From assembly GCA_031841125.1 (NCBI GenBank), contig CM063106.1:18848001-18912000 (forward strand): a stretch of 64,000 bases of DNA, read 5' to 3'. This stretch comes from Acanthococcus lagerstroemiae. Its lineage: Eukaryota; Arthropoda; Insecta; Hemiptera; Eriococcidae. Positions 36,393 through 47,846 of this stretch are shown here, piece after piece (the stretch's first letter is position 1; every line of letters starts with the position of its first letter). The notes beneath the pieces were generated by a model. It was not told the DNA's origin, searched no databases, and saw nothing but the letters and a program-made list of their open reading frames with translations. A program made the translations under genes and the position numbers.

Positions 36393-36833
36393 TAAAAAAT
36401 TTTGTAATCGTATGCTTCTTCTCCTTCTTAAAAGAAAATCTTTTAAAAAAACCTGGAGGGTTCAACGCATATGGTTTCATTCAAATTGGTCTGGAACAGC
36501 GAGTTTTCAATCAAATGAGCTCGACGTGGTCTCAATCGATAGCTAAGGAACCAAGTTATTCCCCTACTGCGTTGAAACGCCGATAGGTAGCGTTGGCGGA
36601 CCATACGAATTTTAGTCTCAGTTACTTAGCGACAGCCTATGTGTATATCTGAACTCTAATAATAACTCAGAATTCAGGGATCTAGAAGTCTAAAAAGGAA
36701 CTAAAATTGGTAATGATTTCATTAAATCATAAGAAATTTATTTCAACTCGTTCAAAAAGGAGCGGAATGAATCTAAATATTAGAAACGTGAAATATTTGG
36801 ATCAAATTCAGTTTGCGGAACCAACTCATCTCA
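36393..36833. other. No recognised feature
   Basis: The sequence after the mariner fragment includes an AATAAAAAATTTTG stretch that could be its old 3' end. No inverted terminal repeat could be recognised. Confidence 0.35.
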
Positions 36834-37205
36834 TAAATATACAAATGCATATTTTTTAGTTCATCTCTAATCCCAACAGCCGATGAAAAATGTCTAAGTT
36901 TCAGAAAAATCCTTACATTTTGAGCCCCATTTTACTGGCGTATTTTACATAATTGAGGTAAAAATGCATATTTTTACATATTTCATGTCTTTTTTGCGTT
37001 TTGTTAGAACATATTTTGCCAAATTTACAAAAATTGTCCAAAATAGTTATTTTGCGTTTCATCCTTACAAAAAAAAAAAAAAATCAACTCGGGTTAGGAA
37101 GAAAAAAGTTGGAAAAAATTTCTTTGACAAAAAAAAAAATCAACTCGGGTTAGGAAGAAAAAAGTTGAAAAAAATTTCTTTAACAAAAAACAAACAAACA
37201 AGTAA
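36834..37205. mobile_element. ATGCATATTTT-type hAT-like copy, right-truncated
   Basis: ACAAATGCATATTTTTTAG, TCATCTCTAA, TTTCAGAAAAATCCTTACAT and TTTGAGCCCCATTTTAC match, in order, the reverse complement of the 55595-56272 element's right part. Its middle, with CAACTCGGGTTAGGAAGAAA, matches that element's centre. The far end is missing, and the next element begins at 37218. Confidence 0.75.
37082..37193. repeat. 56-bp tandem duplication within the 36.8-kb copy
   Basis: TCAACTCGGGTTAGGAAGAA occurs at 37084 and 37140, each preceded by a poly(A) run and followed by AAAGTTG(G/A)AAAAAATTTC. The related element at 55.6 kb has only one such unit, so the duplication is private to this copy. Confidence 0.85.
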
Positions 37206-37209
37206 CCTC

Positions 37210-37544
37210 TCTACTTGGAGGGACGTACCAAAGATTTTTTCTGGGGGGAGGGTGTAAAAATTGTTAATGTCCCATCTGACCCAACTCAAAATTTCCAAGT
37301 ATCAAAAGTTTTTTGTACTGGCTTTTAAAAAAAAAAGTTTTATTTGCTGGATTTTCCCAACTTTTGATCTACCAACTAAAAATTCCGAACTCCGGTATTG
37401 TAAAATAGTTTCAACTCTCAAAATTTCGTTTCCCAACTTATTACTAAAATGGTAAATTTTCCCAATTGCTGGATAAAAAATTCCTACAGGGGATGGGGTG
37501 AGGGAAGTTGCCCCTCCCCCTATCAGTACGTTCCTGTCTACTCG
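37210..37544. mobile_element. 319-bp non-autonomous hAT-like element (GTTGGGAAAA family), copy 2
   Basis: The element is 37218-37536. It starts GAGGGACGTACCAAAG and its reverse-complemented right end reads CAGGAACGTACTGATAGG. Flanks are TCTACTTG (37210-37217) and TCTACTCG (37537-37544), 7 of 8 identical. Internal sequences (TTTTTTCTGGGG, TTGGGAAAATTTACCATTTT in reverse complement) match the 30.16-kb copy in inverted orientation. No ORF belongs to it. Confidence 0.83.
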
Positions 37545-38030
37545 AGGAGGTTTCAAACTGTGAAGCTGCAGAAAGCAGTCGTGCAGCTCTATGCTCTATT
37601 ATTGAAAATTTTGCGTTTGACATTGATATTGATCATATTGATATCACTTGGTTTTGATACTGATAGTATCAATATTGAATTTTCTTGATATTTGCGTTCA
37701 CTACCAGTAACAATAGAACAGAATGGAACAAGCTGGAAGTCGTTCGGAATTTTTTCAACTTTTCATGTAGTGCAGATACAACGTAAGTCCCAGAGTTATG
37801 TGGTTTCTGCTACACGTAAATTTCTCAGAGCTGCCACGTTCTTTATTCATCAGAAAAAATTCTCATTCTTTCACAATAGCTGCGCCTAGGGTTAAGGAAC
37901 ATTCTTCTGTACAAACCCGATTTTCGAATTTTTGGGATTTAAGTTGTTTCTGAACTATGTGGTTTAACGCTATAACATAAAGAATGGAGAATCCTAACAG
38001 GGCCAAACATCTAAGCAGTCTCAAAACCCA
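37545..38030. other. No recognised feature
   Basis: Near 37600-37685 GATATTGAT/GATACTGAT words cluster. Otherwise nothing is recognisable. Confidence 0.35.
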
Positions 38031-38290
38031 GGGGTCTGGTTGGCCGAGTGAATAGCGTGTTGGTCTCGGAATCCAGAGGTCCCGGGTTCGAGCCCACGCA
38101 GCAACTCGCCACATTTCGATCTAGGCCGGTTTTTCGTCCAGAAGGAAAGAGGGCTAAGACAACAGCCCTAACAGCCTCCCCGACGTCTCACAGGTAATGC
38201 TCGAAAGAGCGGATTCCAGGGCTCGGGTTGAGAGCAAATTAGAAAAAACATCTTAGAACCCGGCCATCTTGTATTAGTCAATCAATAAGA
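38031..38290 (+). mobile_element. tRNA-derived SINE
   Basis: A pol III A-box-like TGGCCGAGTGA (38041-38051) and a canonical B-box GGTTCGAGCC (38085-38094) are separated as in a tRNA. The intervening GTTGGTCTCGGAATCCAGAGG resembles an anticodon arm. The acceptor stem is not paired well enough for a functional tRNA, and sequence continues past the tRNA-like part into a body (about 38110-38290, with GGAAAGAGGGCTAAGAC and AACAGCCCTAAC). That is the head-plus-body layout of a SINE. The 3' end is approximate. The overlapping minus-strand ORF (37863-38114) is a shadow. Confidence 0.75.
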
Positions 38291-40225
38291 CAGATCAATG
38301 TACAGAAGGGCAATCATTCACCGAATTTTCTTTCTTCTTTCCCTTCCAATACACTGCCACCGCACCACTATGCAGTTATTATTATCAGAGCTGATAATTC
38401 ATGTTCTGTATTGCCACTTTGCCACCGAAATCCGACCTCTTCGCAACGAGACCCTGACTATTGCATAATTTCTGTTTCTTCTTGTGATCAATTAGGACGC
38501 GAGGGCATCAATCACCCAGTCGTAATCACCACGTACGGTCGCGCAGATATCAATCGAACGTTTCACCATATTCTCACGCTTGGCTTAAAATGACAAACAC
38601 TGCTAATGTTTGTATAATTGTCGGATAATTCCGCGCGATTTCCTCAACCTTGTGTATGCAGTCGGTAAACGGCATCAACGGACCTTTAATTTGTTGACCT
38701 TTCGGCTCGTGCAGGTGCGTAACATTGTTCTTCATTCCGGAATAGCGTACAGGTACAACGTTTACTAGTGTAACGGCACGCGGAATAATCATGATCCACG
38801 ATTGATGAGTATCGCAAAATGTATACCCATTCTACCTTCGCCGAAGATTCACTCGTGCGCATTTACATTCGGAATCGAAAAAGAAGAAAAAAAGTTCAAC
38901 CTTGAACACCTAGATATATAGTCGATGATCGCGGTCGTCGTCGAGTATAATCGAATTGGAAATCATGAAACGCAGAGCACGAGTTTTTTGTCAATTCCAG
39001 TCATTAACGAGTCACCGCCAATAATTGAATGGGAAAAAACCTCCAGACTTGCGAACCTTATAGTTCGACGTGTTACGTAATATACAAACGTAGAAAAAAG
39101 AACAAACGGTAAACAACATGATACAATGGCATATTTATCGTCATTGTATCGGATGTCCAATTCGACCGTAATTTCGTCTCGTTTCACAAGATGGGCTTAA
39201 ACGCTACTACCTCAACTTCTAATATATTATAATGCTAGCGAGAAAAAAAGAAAAAAAAAAAAAGTAAAATATTCGACCGAGAGTAATACAAGTACTGCAC
39301 AAGCGGTCCATTAGTTTAAACAATACAGCATTTTACACATTTTCCCACATCATCTCTCGTTACGTTCTCGCGCATTCACAATCATAATAAGAATCGCTGA
39401 TACTTTTTCGCGAACCGGTGAAATGGACAACTAAAACAAATCGGTTAACAGAATAGGAAGAAAATGCAGGTTCTCCATATAGGCGCCCAGAGGCGACGAT
39501 GAAAATGAGAGGAAGAGAAAACCGGCCACGACTGGCAGCTTAATTACTGTACAAACAATATAGCTTCGGAAGACTAAGTGCTCACTATTACAGGGTATCG
39601 TGTCAAGTATCCACTTAATCGAACAATCGGTAAATATATACTTATATTCGCTAAATCGTTCGCAATAATTAGGTTTTGGGTGGACAAGGAAGAAATTACG
39701 TATCGGCAACATTCGAAACCCAATTTCCTCTTCATAAACGTCAACAAACGTAACCTGCATTATTTACGGTAGAGATGAGCTACGAGTTTCTTTTGACCCG
39801 AAATAATTTCTAATTTAGAAATCGAAATATTGGAGCAGCATTCAAAGTTATGTAAGATGACCCATGATAAGTGAAAGAATTTGTCATTCAAAAATAAAAT
39901 TGGGTAAAAATATAAAAGCTTTCATAATCTAGGTACTCCAAATCTAGGAGCGGAGATAGTGGACTTCAAGTTCTGTCCAGATCTTGAGCATGCCTTGAAT
40001 GTTGTCAATTCTAGTTTGCAAGGTCCCTCTGGAAATATTCTTAATTCGTCTGACTAACTTTCCGCCTTGCAGAACAAACTGTTGGTGTGGCATCAAAATA
40101 TGGAGACAGGCATTTTCGCTGTGTTTCCCCTTTTTTCAGCGGAGAAGAATCGTTTTTCTATTGCACTTATCGTGGAACATTTGAAAAATTTTAACTCGGC
40201 TTCACACATATTAGACTATTTTTAA
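38291..40225. other. Single-copy-looking sequence, no recognised gene
   Basis: ORFs at 38574-38792 (-), 38963-39187 (-) and 39431-39760 (-, 109 codons) have no motif I recognise. Texture is CpG-richer with few repeats around 38.5-39.8 kb, which would suit conserved non-coding or exonic DNA, but no splice model can be supported. Confidence 0.4.
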
Positions 40226-40803
40226 TACTACTTGATCAGAAAGGCAATGTTTATACGTTGGTGTTTTACGGACGACCATTCATGCATCGAGTGCTAACGA
40301 AACCTGCATGTAAAGTAAACGTCCCTCAATGTAAAGCGTTTTTACATGAAAAGATTGCTGGCCAGTGATTTCATATCGGGGAATCGAACCCGCGTCCATT
40401 GAAACATTTGACTAAAATGTAGCAATTGTCTCTAACCACTCGGCCACAGAGCGAATTACGAAATAGCGACTTAAGAACGCATTTAAATATTCACAATGTA
40501 GTAAGCTGTTACCGTTTGTTGTTAACCATTGTTACGTTTTTCCTAGCCACTACCTGTGTATGCTGTTTGTGCACGTGAACAAACTGAAGACAAGACTGTG
40601 ATACTGTACTTCGTAGTAATTAACTGAGCAAATTAAATTTTTGAATTATGTACGCACATAAAAATCACCTGTCCATAATTTAAATACATAAATAAATAAA
40701 ATACAGACCATGTCAGCAAAAAACATTGCCGCTTCTAACCAAGTATTATAAAAAGTATTTCCCACAACAAGAGCCAAAAGTGAGTTTACATGACTCGGGA
40801 ATT
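40226..40803 (-). mobile_element. Terminal-inverted-repeat element carrying a tRNA-like promoter (copy 2)
   Basis: It is the counterpart of the 21.6-kb element, with inverted repeats at about 40226 and 40750. The minus-strand A-box is TGGCCGAGTGG (top 40436-40446) and the B-box GGTTCGATTCC (top 40380-40390). The B-box here fits the consensus better than copy 1. The shared sequence ends at about 40803, where the hAT transposase frame takes over. Relative to copy 1 it lacks a few bases (for example CAAGAAGCGCCTCT near 21660). It has no ORF. Confidence 0.75.
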
Positions 40804-40804
40804 T

Positions 40805-41182
40805 CTGTATGACTGGATTCAACAACCGTTCTCTTCACTGGTGCGAATTGAAGATTTTGACCTTGAGGATGAATTCATGGAACCCCGAAATGATCGCACG
40901 CTACATCTCAAATTCAGTGAAGTTTCTGTGAGCAGTTTTTGGATCAGTTTCCATAATGAATATCCACACCTTTCCAAAGCAGCAGTTGACATACTATTAC
41001 AGTTCTCAACATCTGGGTGTTGTGAACATGGGTTTTTGGTCCTCACAAACATCAAACACAAACGACGAGGAAGGTTTGCGGCGTCGACGTTAAAGAACGA
41101 TCTACAATTGTGCCAATCTAGTATTGAACCTCGTTTTACCGATCTATGTCTTAGACAACATCAAGCCCAAATATCTCATTAA
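40805..41182 (+). mobile_element. hAT transposase C-terminal dimerisation-domain fragment
   Basis: The frame FWISFHNEYPHLSKAAVDIL, then LQFSTSGCCEHGFLVLTNIK, then KHKRRGR...LKNDLQLCQSSIEPR and QHQAQISH matches the hAT C-terminal block of ZBED5/SCAND3-like transposases (W-x-x-x-x-x-EYP-L...LL-F-T-x-x-CE-x-GFS-L...K-R-R...DLR-x-x-x-S-x-x-P...QAQ-SH). About 115 codons are open with no internal stop, so decay is modest or the fragment is recent. The catalytic core and BED finger are absent. It starts just after the tRNA-like TIR element and is followed at once by an RTE LINE relic. Confidence 0.87.
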
Positions 41183-41234
41183 TGCAGTCAATTTTAATAT
41201 TATTTTTACTTTTAAAATCTTTTTCATTTTTTAT

Positions 41235-42440
41235 ATTCAATGCACTCATGCCCTCTATGATACTCAAAGACGAAGTCAAAAAGACACCGAAAAATTTGAA
41301 GGTAGGGAAAGCCTCAGGCCCGGATAGAATCGAAAATGGTATATTAAAACTCTCTGCGGGAGTCCTAGCCAAACTCCTAGAGCAGTATTATTTAACAATG
41401 TCATAGAAACGGGGAAAAATCAAAAGCAATGGTATAAATCTGAAATAATTCTTCTGTCTAAAAAAGGAAAAGAGAAGACATAAATAACTACCAACTCATC
41501 AGTTTATCACAAATAAATAATGAATCAAGTATTTTCAAAAGTAATAAAAGAAAGAATCTATAACATGTCAGACTTGAACCAACCACCTAAGCAAGCCGGA
41601 TTCAGGAAAGGCTACTCAACAGTGGACCATATCCAAACTATAAATTAAGTTATTGAAAAAGCAACTGGGTACGACACTGATGTTTATCTCCTTTTCATAG
41701 ATTTTAGAAAATCGTTTGATACAAAAATTATAAGAGGGTATGGGAAGCATTAGCTATACAAAGAATCGCTATAAAGATAATAAACGTCCTGGAAAATTCA
41801 TATGAAAACGCGACAGCATATATTAGGCTTGAACAGGCTGGAATGGAATTTCAACCCGCTGTCCCCAAACATATTTAAATTCAGTTTTGGAACAAGCTTT
41901 TCGAGACCTGAGGTGGGAAAACAAAGGCATTAATATCGACGGTAAGAACCTGAACAATTTACGATTTGCGGACGACATAGTTCTTATTGGAAAATTACTC
42001 GAAGAAATAATGGAAATATTGATGGATGTGAAAATAAACTGCGGGAAAGTGGGACTGGAGATTAATATATCAAAAAACAAGTACTTACAAAAAATGTTGG
42101 TGACCAAGGAAGGGAAGAAGAAAAGATTTTAAAGGTGAAGGGTTTAGAAGTGGAAAAGGTAGAAGAATACAAGTATCTCGGACAAAGCATCTCGATGAAA
42201 GGTGGAAAAGACAAGAAAGATTAAGCAAGAACAGGACAGGGTTGGAACGCGTTCTGAACATGAAACATATTTTCAAAAGCAAAATGAAGATCAGTAGGTA
42301 CTAAAGTAAAAATATTGGAAACCTGCATACTGCCCCAGTCCTAATATATGGTGCACGTAAAAATTTAAACAAATTCAGGAAAACCCAGAACTCAGTGCTG
42401 ATATCTATTCTAGGCTAACAAAATTAGAATTCACGACATA
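41235..42440 (+). mobile_element. RTE-type LINE reverse transcriptase relic
   Basis: Motifs run in the order of an RT domain, spread over several frames: KASGPDRIENGILKL (41304-41350), a TGKNQKQW-like block, KQAGFRKGYSTVDHIQTI (about 41588-41645), EKATGYDTDVYLLFIDFRKS (about 41655-41715), LRFADDIVLI (about 41959-41990, palm FADD intact), LEINISKNKY, and KVKILETCILP (about 42305-42345). These match RTE/BovB-like non-LTR elements. Stops and frameshifts break it at many points, and the endonuclease half is missing. It joins the hAT fragment on its left. Confidence 0.9.
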
Positions 42441-42464
42441 AACACAATAACAAAATCAATTACC

Positions 42465-42690
42465 ATTGGGTACTTGAAAAAATTTTTCAAAGGTAGATTT
42501 CCAATTTCAACCAAGGCGGTGCAGCGTCAACCTGTGTTGACATATGGGGCCCAAACATGGGCGCTAACCAAAGCTAATACTAATATGAGGCGGTTACGAG
42601 TGACGCAAAGATCAATAAAACGCAATATGTTAAATGCCAAAAAGTTGGACAAAGTCGATGGGTCTTGGTACCTTTTCGAGTAGAGGGGAC
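42465..42690 (+). mobile_element. Second RTE LINE C-terminal fragment
   Basis: QPVLTYGAQTWALTKANT, then MRRLRVTQRSIKRNMLNAK repeats the same protein region (L-TYGA-TW...Q...RNML) that also appears just upstream as PVLIYGAR...NLNKFRKTQNS (about 42335-42410). Two versions of one C-terminal segment side by side mean two insertions or a tandem duplication. The reading frame stays open for 69 codons. It is 5'-truncated and lacks the GHVAR...RW tail. Confidence 0.8.
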
Positions 42691-45600
42691 TTAACTACAT
42701 ACAAATTGACAAAATCACGGTCATTCAATTCAATTTTGGGAGAAAATGCATAACTAAGTTATACCAATGAAAACATCAGGGTTCTACTTCCCCCAGTAGA
42801 AAAATTTTCGACCAGTTCGTTTTTCTATTCACAAAATGAGCACAACCCTACTCGCAAAAAACTGGAACTTGGGAAATCTAAAACCTAATTAAACCCCGAA
42901 ATATGGGCACTATAAACTCGCCATTAGAACAAGAACAGCATAGTGGATGGATTCGAAAGCCACTATTTAAGTTGAAGTTCGTGTGAGAGCAACTCGCCTC
43001 CACATGATGATCACACGACAAAATCCTTCTATAAAGTGCGAAGTCACAGAGTTCTAATGCCCCAAGTAGTCACTAACCTCAAGTCATCTAACTCCAAGAA
43101 CAATTTTTCAAGCTTTTACGATAATAAGATGAGAATGGCTCTTATTTTGAATCCAGTTATAACAATCTTCGACGACAAAAATTTATTATTGAAGACTATA
43201 ACTTGAGAAAGACTAACTATTTTGAAGTTTTCGATTAAAACAAGCAATTGCTGTTTATTATTTGGAGTATCCTGTCTCGAGTTTTGTTTATGGAGTAAAA
43301 ACAAGGTTGGAAAACTTCTCCATAGATTTTCCCTTTGTTATGAGACAGATTGTCAATCCGATTCTAAAATAATTCTTAGTTTCTCTCTGTAGTTACACAT
43401 AGCCAAAGTCATCACTTATATGAAACGGTATCACCACTTAGATACAAACCAGGAAACACAATGATATTCAAAGCCGTCACGAGCCCGCTTTCCTAGAGGC
43501 CGACTTTTGATAAAAATTAATAACAAGTTTTTACTCCGTTATTCTCACCCAAATTCTGGCAACAATGTATCAATGGAAAATTCAAGCCTTGGGGCAATAC
43601 TCACATCCTTTGGCATACAAGGTTATGAACCTGCTGCAATCATTTCTTCCGCTTACTAGTAACATACAAACAACACTGATTTGTGACGTTCCCGAAACCC
43701 AATGCAAACCTCAATAAGTATGAAAAAGTTGAAAAGTACAAGAAAAAAATCGTCATTCACCATTATTCTTTTTCACAAAGACATTTTGATTTGATGTACC
43801 TGTAAATTTAGTGCCTAGAGTTCACCATATTGTGAGCCACTTCATGAGTTGCTAACTCCTGGTAGAATAGCTTGAGTTCGTGACATTGAATTCGTATTTA
43901 AATAAGATGAAGAAACACCAAACTACCTACTGAAATCTGACTTCACATATTATAGTATCATTATAAAATACAGGTACTTACTTAAGGTTCCTATTTTTCT
44001 TATTGGACATCATCCTTTTTGGAACAGTCAGCTGAAGTCAATACGTGGACAAAGCAGAATCTGGAAAATAGAAGTACACAGATCAATTAGATCAATATGT
44101 TCCTCTATTACATGTATTGAAAGCTTGGCTTCCCTCGTAATCATTGTCCCTTTCTTCGGAGAGGTGAGGATAGAGAGTAAAAAAACTTACAAGATCCAAT
44201 ACAATCGATAGAAATGTCAGACAATCACTCAAGTGGAAAGACAGATAGACAAGCAGACACATGAACTGACCAATAAATAGATAGATAAGACTCCCACAGT
44301 GGTTAAGTCTTCACAATAATAAACATCGAAAGGCCACGAGGGGAGGGCTGACACGAGCGAGAAGGGTGTTTGAGATGATGAACTGCTCAACTATTAAAGC
44401 ATAGAACATCTTCATAAAATTACTACTTTAGTGGCATAAATCGCGAGTTGAAGAACAGTATGGATAATTAGCAGTATCAATGAAAACTTAACGACCACTG
44501 GTGATACTTTTGAAAATCACTTCTTGTTAATTGTTGCTGCAGTTGAGCGAAATCCCAATGCTAAGCTCAACTGCCATTTACCATAACTTAGCTTGCTTAA
44601 CTGTTTTTTTTTAATCGCATTCTAGATCGTATTTTACTATCGAAGAAGGGATAGGGCCCTGCTAAATGATTTTAAACAAATAAATTTGCTATAAAACATT
44701 ACAAGATTTTGCTGGTTTCCTGACAACAGAACAATCGCTGCTCTTGGCATTTACACTCGAAATGGCTTGAATCTGCAATTCGTACTCAGAACTTCATGTT
44801 TTACATTTTAATTCCCATTTAAACTTCAATGCCAATTACATCGAAAAGAAGCCATAATATTATTTCGGATTGATCGTTTCAATAAGGTTTATTGGTCTGC
44901 AAGTTTGGCTCGGCTTCATGAGATGAATAATTAATTAGACCGTCTGACTCCGTGTATGTTTATATGCGAAACCAGAACATGATTCTGGTCTCGCTTTTCC
45001 ACTGAAAGAAACTCATTTCAATTTTTTTTTTCGGTATAAAACCCAGTTCAGTGTGGACCATATTTCCGGGACAAAACTGCCCACATTCAATACATTTCTT
45101 GGTTTTCTTTTCATAACGTGCCAATGCATGGAAATAAAGTCAATGAACACGCTGCAAGGACCGAAACCAAAAAAAGACTCGGGATCAAATCGAGAAACCA
45201 TTTTAGTATTTGCACATTGCAGCAATTTACGTATGGATGACTGAATCACTACTGCCAACTGGGGATGAAAACATATTAAGAAATTTCAAGAGGAGGGCAT
45301 CAAGATACGTAAGTTTTGAGGAAAATCAGGAAATTAGCTGATGTTGAGTGAAACAAGAATAAGGAGCACCAATTCTGAAAGTCAAATAATGATACGTTTA
45401 CGACGAACACGCAACCCTGACGAGAGTGGTGGGGGGAGGGTGAAAGGGGGAAATACCCCGGGCCCGGACTTTCAGGTGGGCCCGATATTTTTTAAATGCT
45501 TGAATTTCAACACTTACGGCTGTATCATACTGTACATCCCTACACTATGAAAGAAACCTCTTATCCCGTAGCTTAGAATTTTTTCCCATCTCAAAAAAGA

Positions 45601-47444
45601 ACAAAATGAACTAGAAGGAGATGGGGGCCCGTGGAAATCCCCCGGCCTTCTTTTTCTCTCCACGGGGCTGCGAACACGGTACTGTTTACCTCAGTAACTA
45701 GAAATAGAAGCTTCAATGGTAAATTTCAACAAAACCAGGAGATCCACCATTCATTTAAAGAAAATTAAGGAGATTATGGGACATTCGGGAGAGTTCTGAG
45801 AAATGACAAACCATCAGATCTCCAGACAAACTATGATTTGCAACACTAGACCGTATCACGTGAATCAGCAACTATTCCATCTAGTCTTCAAAATTTCGCC
45901 GATTCATACTTCAAGATAAGACTCATTTGACTAAAACCAGTTAAAGTAAGTAGCCAAGTAACTAACCCTGAAAATCAAATCACGATGTGTTTGAATCGAT
46001 TAACAACGCTTTGACCAAAACACACTCATCTTGAAATCGATGAAACAAATAAATCTTCACGAATATGCGAAAGGTAGCTCATGAATGTCCTTACACTCAA
46101 GTTTTGAGTTATACACACACGTAAATGAGAATACACCCACATCTATCTTTAAATTTGTCTATACTCGCATCTCTCTCAACGTGTATAATTTTCCTCATCT
46201 GTTCCGTTAATAGGTCATCTATCCGCAGAAAAGACAAAGCACTCTCATTACCCGAGCCAAAAGGTAACTCACGACTATCATTGAACTTGGAAATTCTTAC
46301 GATGCTTGATTTTGATAAAAATAACACGTAGGACGTACCTATGGGTGACTGCCGTGGGAAATTGAATTAACGTTTCGTTTTTCAGCTTTGATCAATTTCC
46401 AATTTCGCCCTCCAGCAAGGCCACTCGACTATATATGACCTCTGTTATTCACGCACGTTTTAACCATTCGCATTTTCTTTCTCTTTTCTTCTTTTCTTCA
46501 CGCATTATGAAGCCACCAATTATCGTTATGCCCTGATACGGGTTACAATGTCATTATTAATATTTGTGTAGGGAATTTCTACAAGGAAAATATTCGTGAA
46601 TTTTTTCCAACATAGTGTTACTCGTCGCATTCGATTATAATATACCCTGTGAATATGATTGCATTCTCTTTCTACTCTGTCATCGTGTAAATAAGGTTGT
46701 CAAGTGAACACGATTTGGTCAGTCATTCTCACGTTGTTAATGAAGTTCACGAGGAAATGAAGCTCTCTCAATCATAAAATAGACAATTCTTGCAAACAAA
46801 TGTTCATATATTAGAAAACTTCGTTTAATAGTCGATTTTCACATTCAACTATATAGTTCATATTCATGAACGATTGGCTCATGTCAACTATCACGTGATT
46901 GCATGTGGAATTCAAAACTAAACTTTCCTTGTAACGTATACCACGATACTGAGGAAACTGATCGTCTGAATATTCTCGAATACTCGGAAGGTCGGAAGAA
47001 GACGAACAGAAACACAGCGAAATTTTACGTCTACGACGAGCGTCATTTCCGATTTTACGCATAAAATCATCATATTTCAGGAAAGAGAAAAAAATTGTAC
47101 TTGAAAAGATGCCTCTAGGTGAGCGTTTGGCCGGCCGAATAATTTAGCGATAAATATGTTCTTACGAATTAAATATATTTTCTGTTCATTTTCTTTAAAT
47201 TTCAAATTAGGTTGTAGTACAGAATAACGAATTCCAGAAAAACCAGTTTTGGATGTACTCAGTTTCGGAATTTGAATTTTCGTATTACGTACGAGGCGTG
47301 AAAAATCAGTTTCCGTTTGCGAATTTCAACGCTGCAACACGCACAGATTTTTAAATTCCCTTTAAACGCAGCGATCATCTCCAGCTGATTGGTCAGCCGT
47401 GAAACTTTCTAGATCCATGCTAACTCGTCCAGAACACATCTAAG

Positions 47445-47452
47445 AGTATAAA
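47445..47452 (+). promoter_or_regulatory. Possible TATA box
   Basis: The word GTATAAATA in otherwise repeat-poor DNA could be a TATA box for + strand transcription. No recognisable gene lies downstream, so this is a weak call. Confidence 0.15.
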
Positions 47453-47504
47453 TATACTTATCTACGAAATTTCCGCTGTACTTCATCTTCCAGATTTCCA
47501 GTTA

Positions 47505-47846
47505 CTATAATCGTAATATATAAAATGAATACGCGCAGTATTTACCCGTCAGAATGCAAATGACGCACGGCGGTTCTCCTCGACAGATAAATCGACGAGC
47601 GTATTGAATAATCGAGAGCATAATAATTACCAAAATACTAAGTAAAACACATTCCGTATTCACTTTCACGATCCATAAGTTAATGACGAAGAAAACAACG
47701 ATTGTAGGAACAGGAAAGTAAACGAATTTTTCAAAACGGTCTTCGACTGTAAATGCATTACTTGCTTCTACATTATGCTGTATCATTTTTCTCAAATTAG
47801 CCATTGTTCCGAGAGTTCCAGAAACGATTGCACTCGAAATCGACAT
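47505..47846 (-). CDS. Unrecognised hydrophobic ORF, possible membrane-protein exon
   Basis: This 113-codon minus-strand frame begins with Met directly after in-frame stops. It contains two strongly hydrophobic runs: FPVPTIVVFFVINLWIV (about residues 48-64) and CVLLSILVIIMLSIIQY (about 67-83), separated by a short KVNTE link and followed by ARRFICRGEPPCVIC. That would suit a two-pass membrane hairpin. A GTAAAT splice-donor-like site is at 47540-47545, so the last residues may be intronic. I do not recognise the family. A second minus ORF at 46811-47062, starting MRKIGNDARRRRK, lies downstream and could be a later exon, but no joined model is supported. A chance ORF is a serious alternative. 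Confidence 0.25.
   Translation of the reverse strand: MSISSAIVSGTLGTMANLRKMIQHNVEASNAFTVEDRFEKFVYFPVPTIVVFFVINLWIVKVNTECVLLSILVIIMLSIIQYARRFICRGEPPCVICILTGKYCAYSFYILRL

Noticed and set aside
38041..38105. Candidate functional tRNA gene
   Set aside because: A- and B-boxes are present, but the acceptor stem does not pair and a non-tRNA body follows, so a SINE is the better call.
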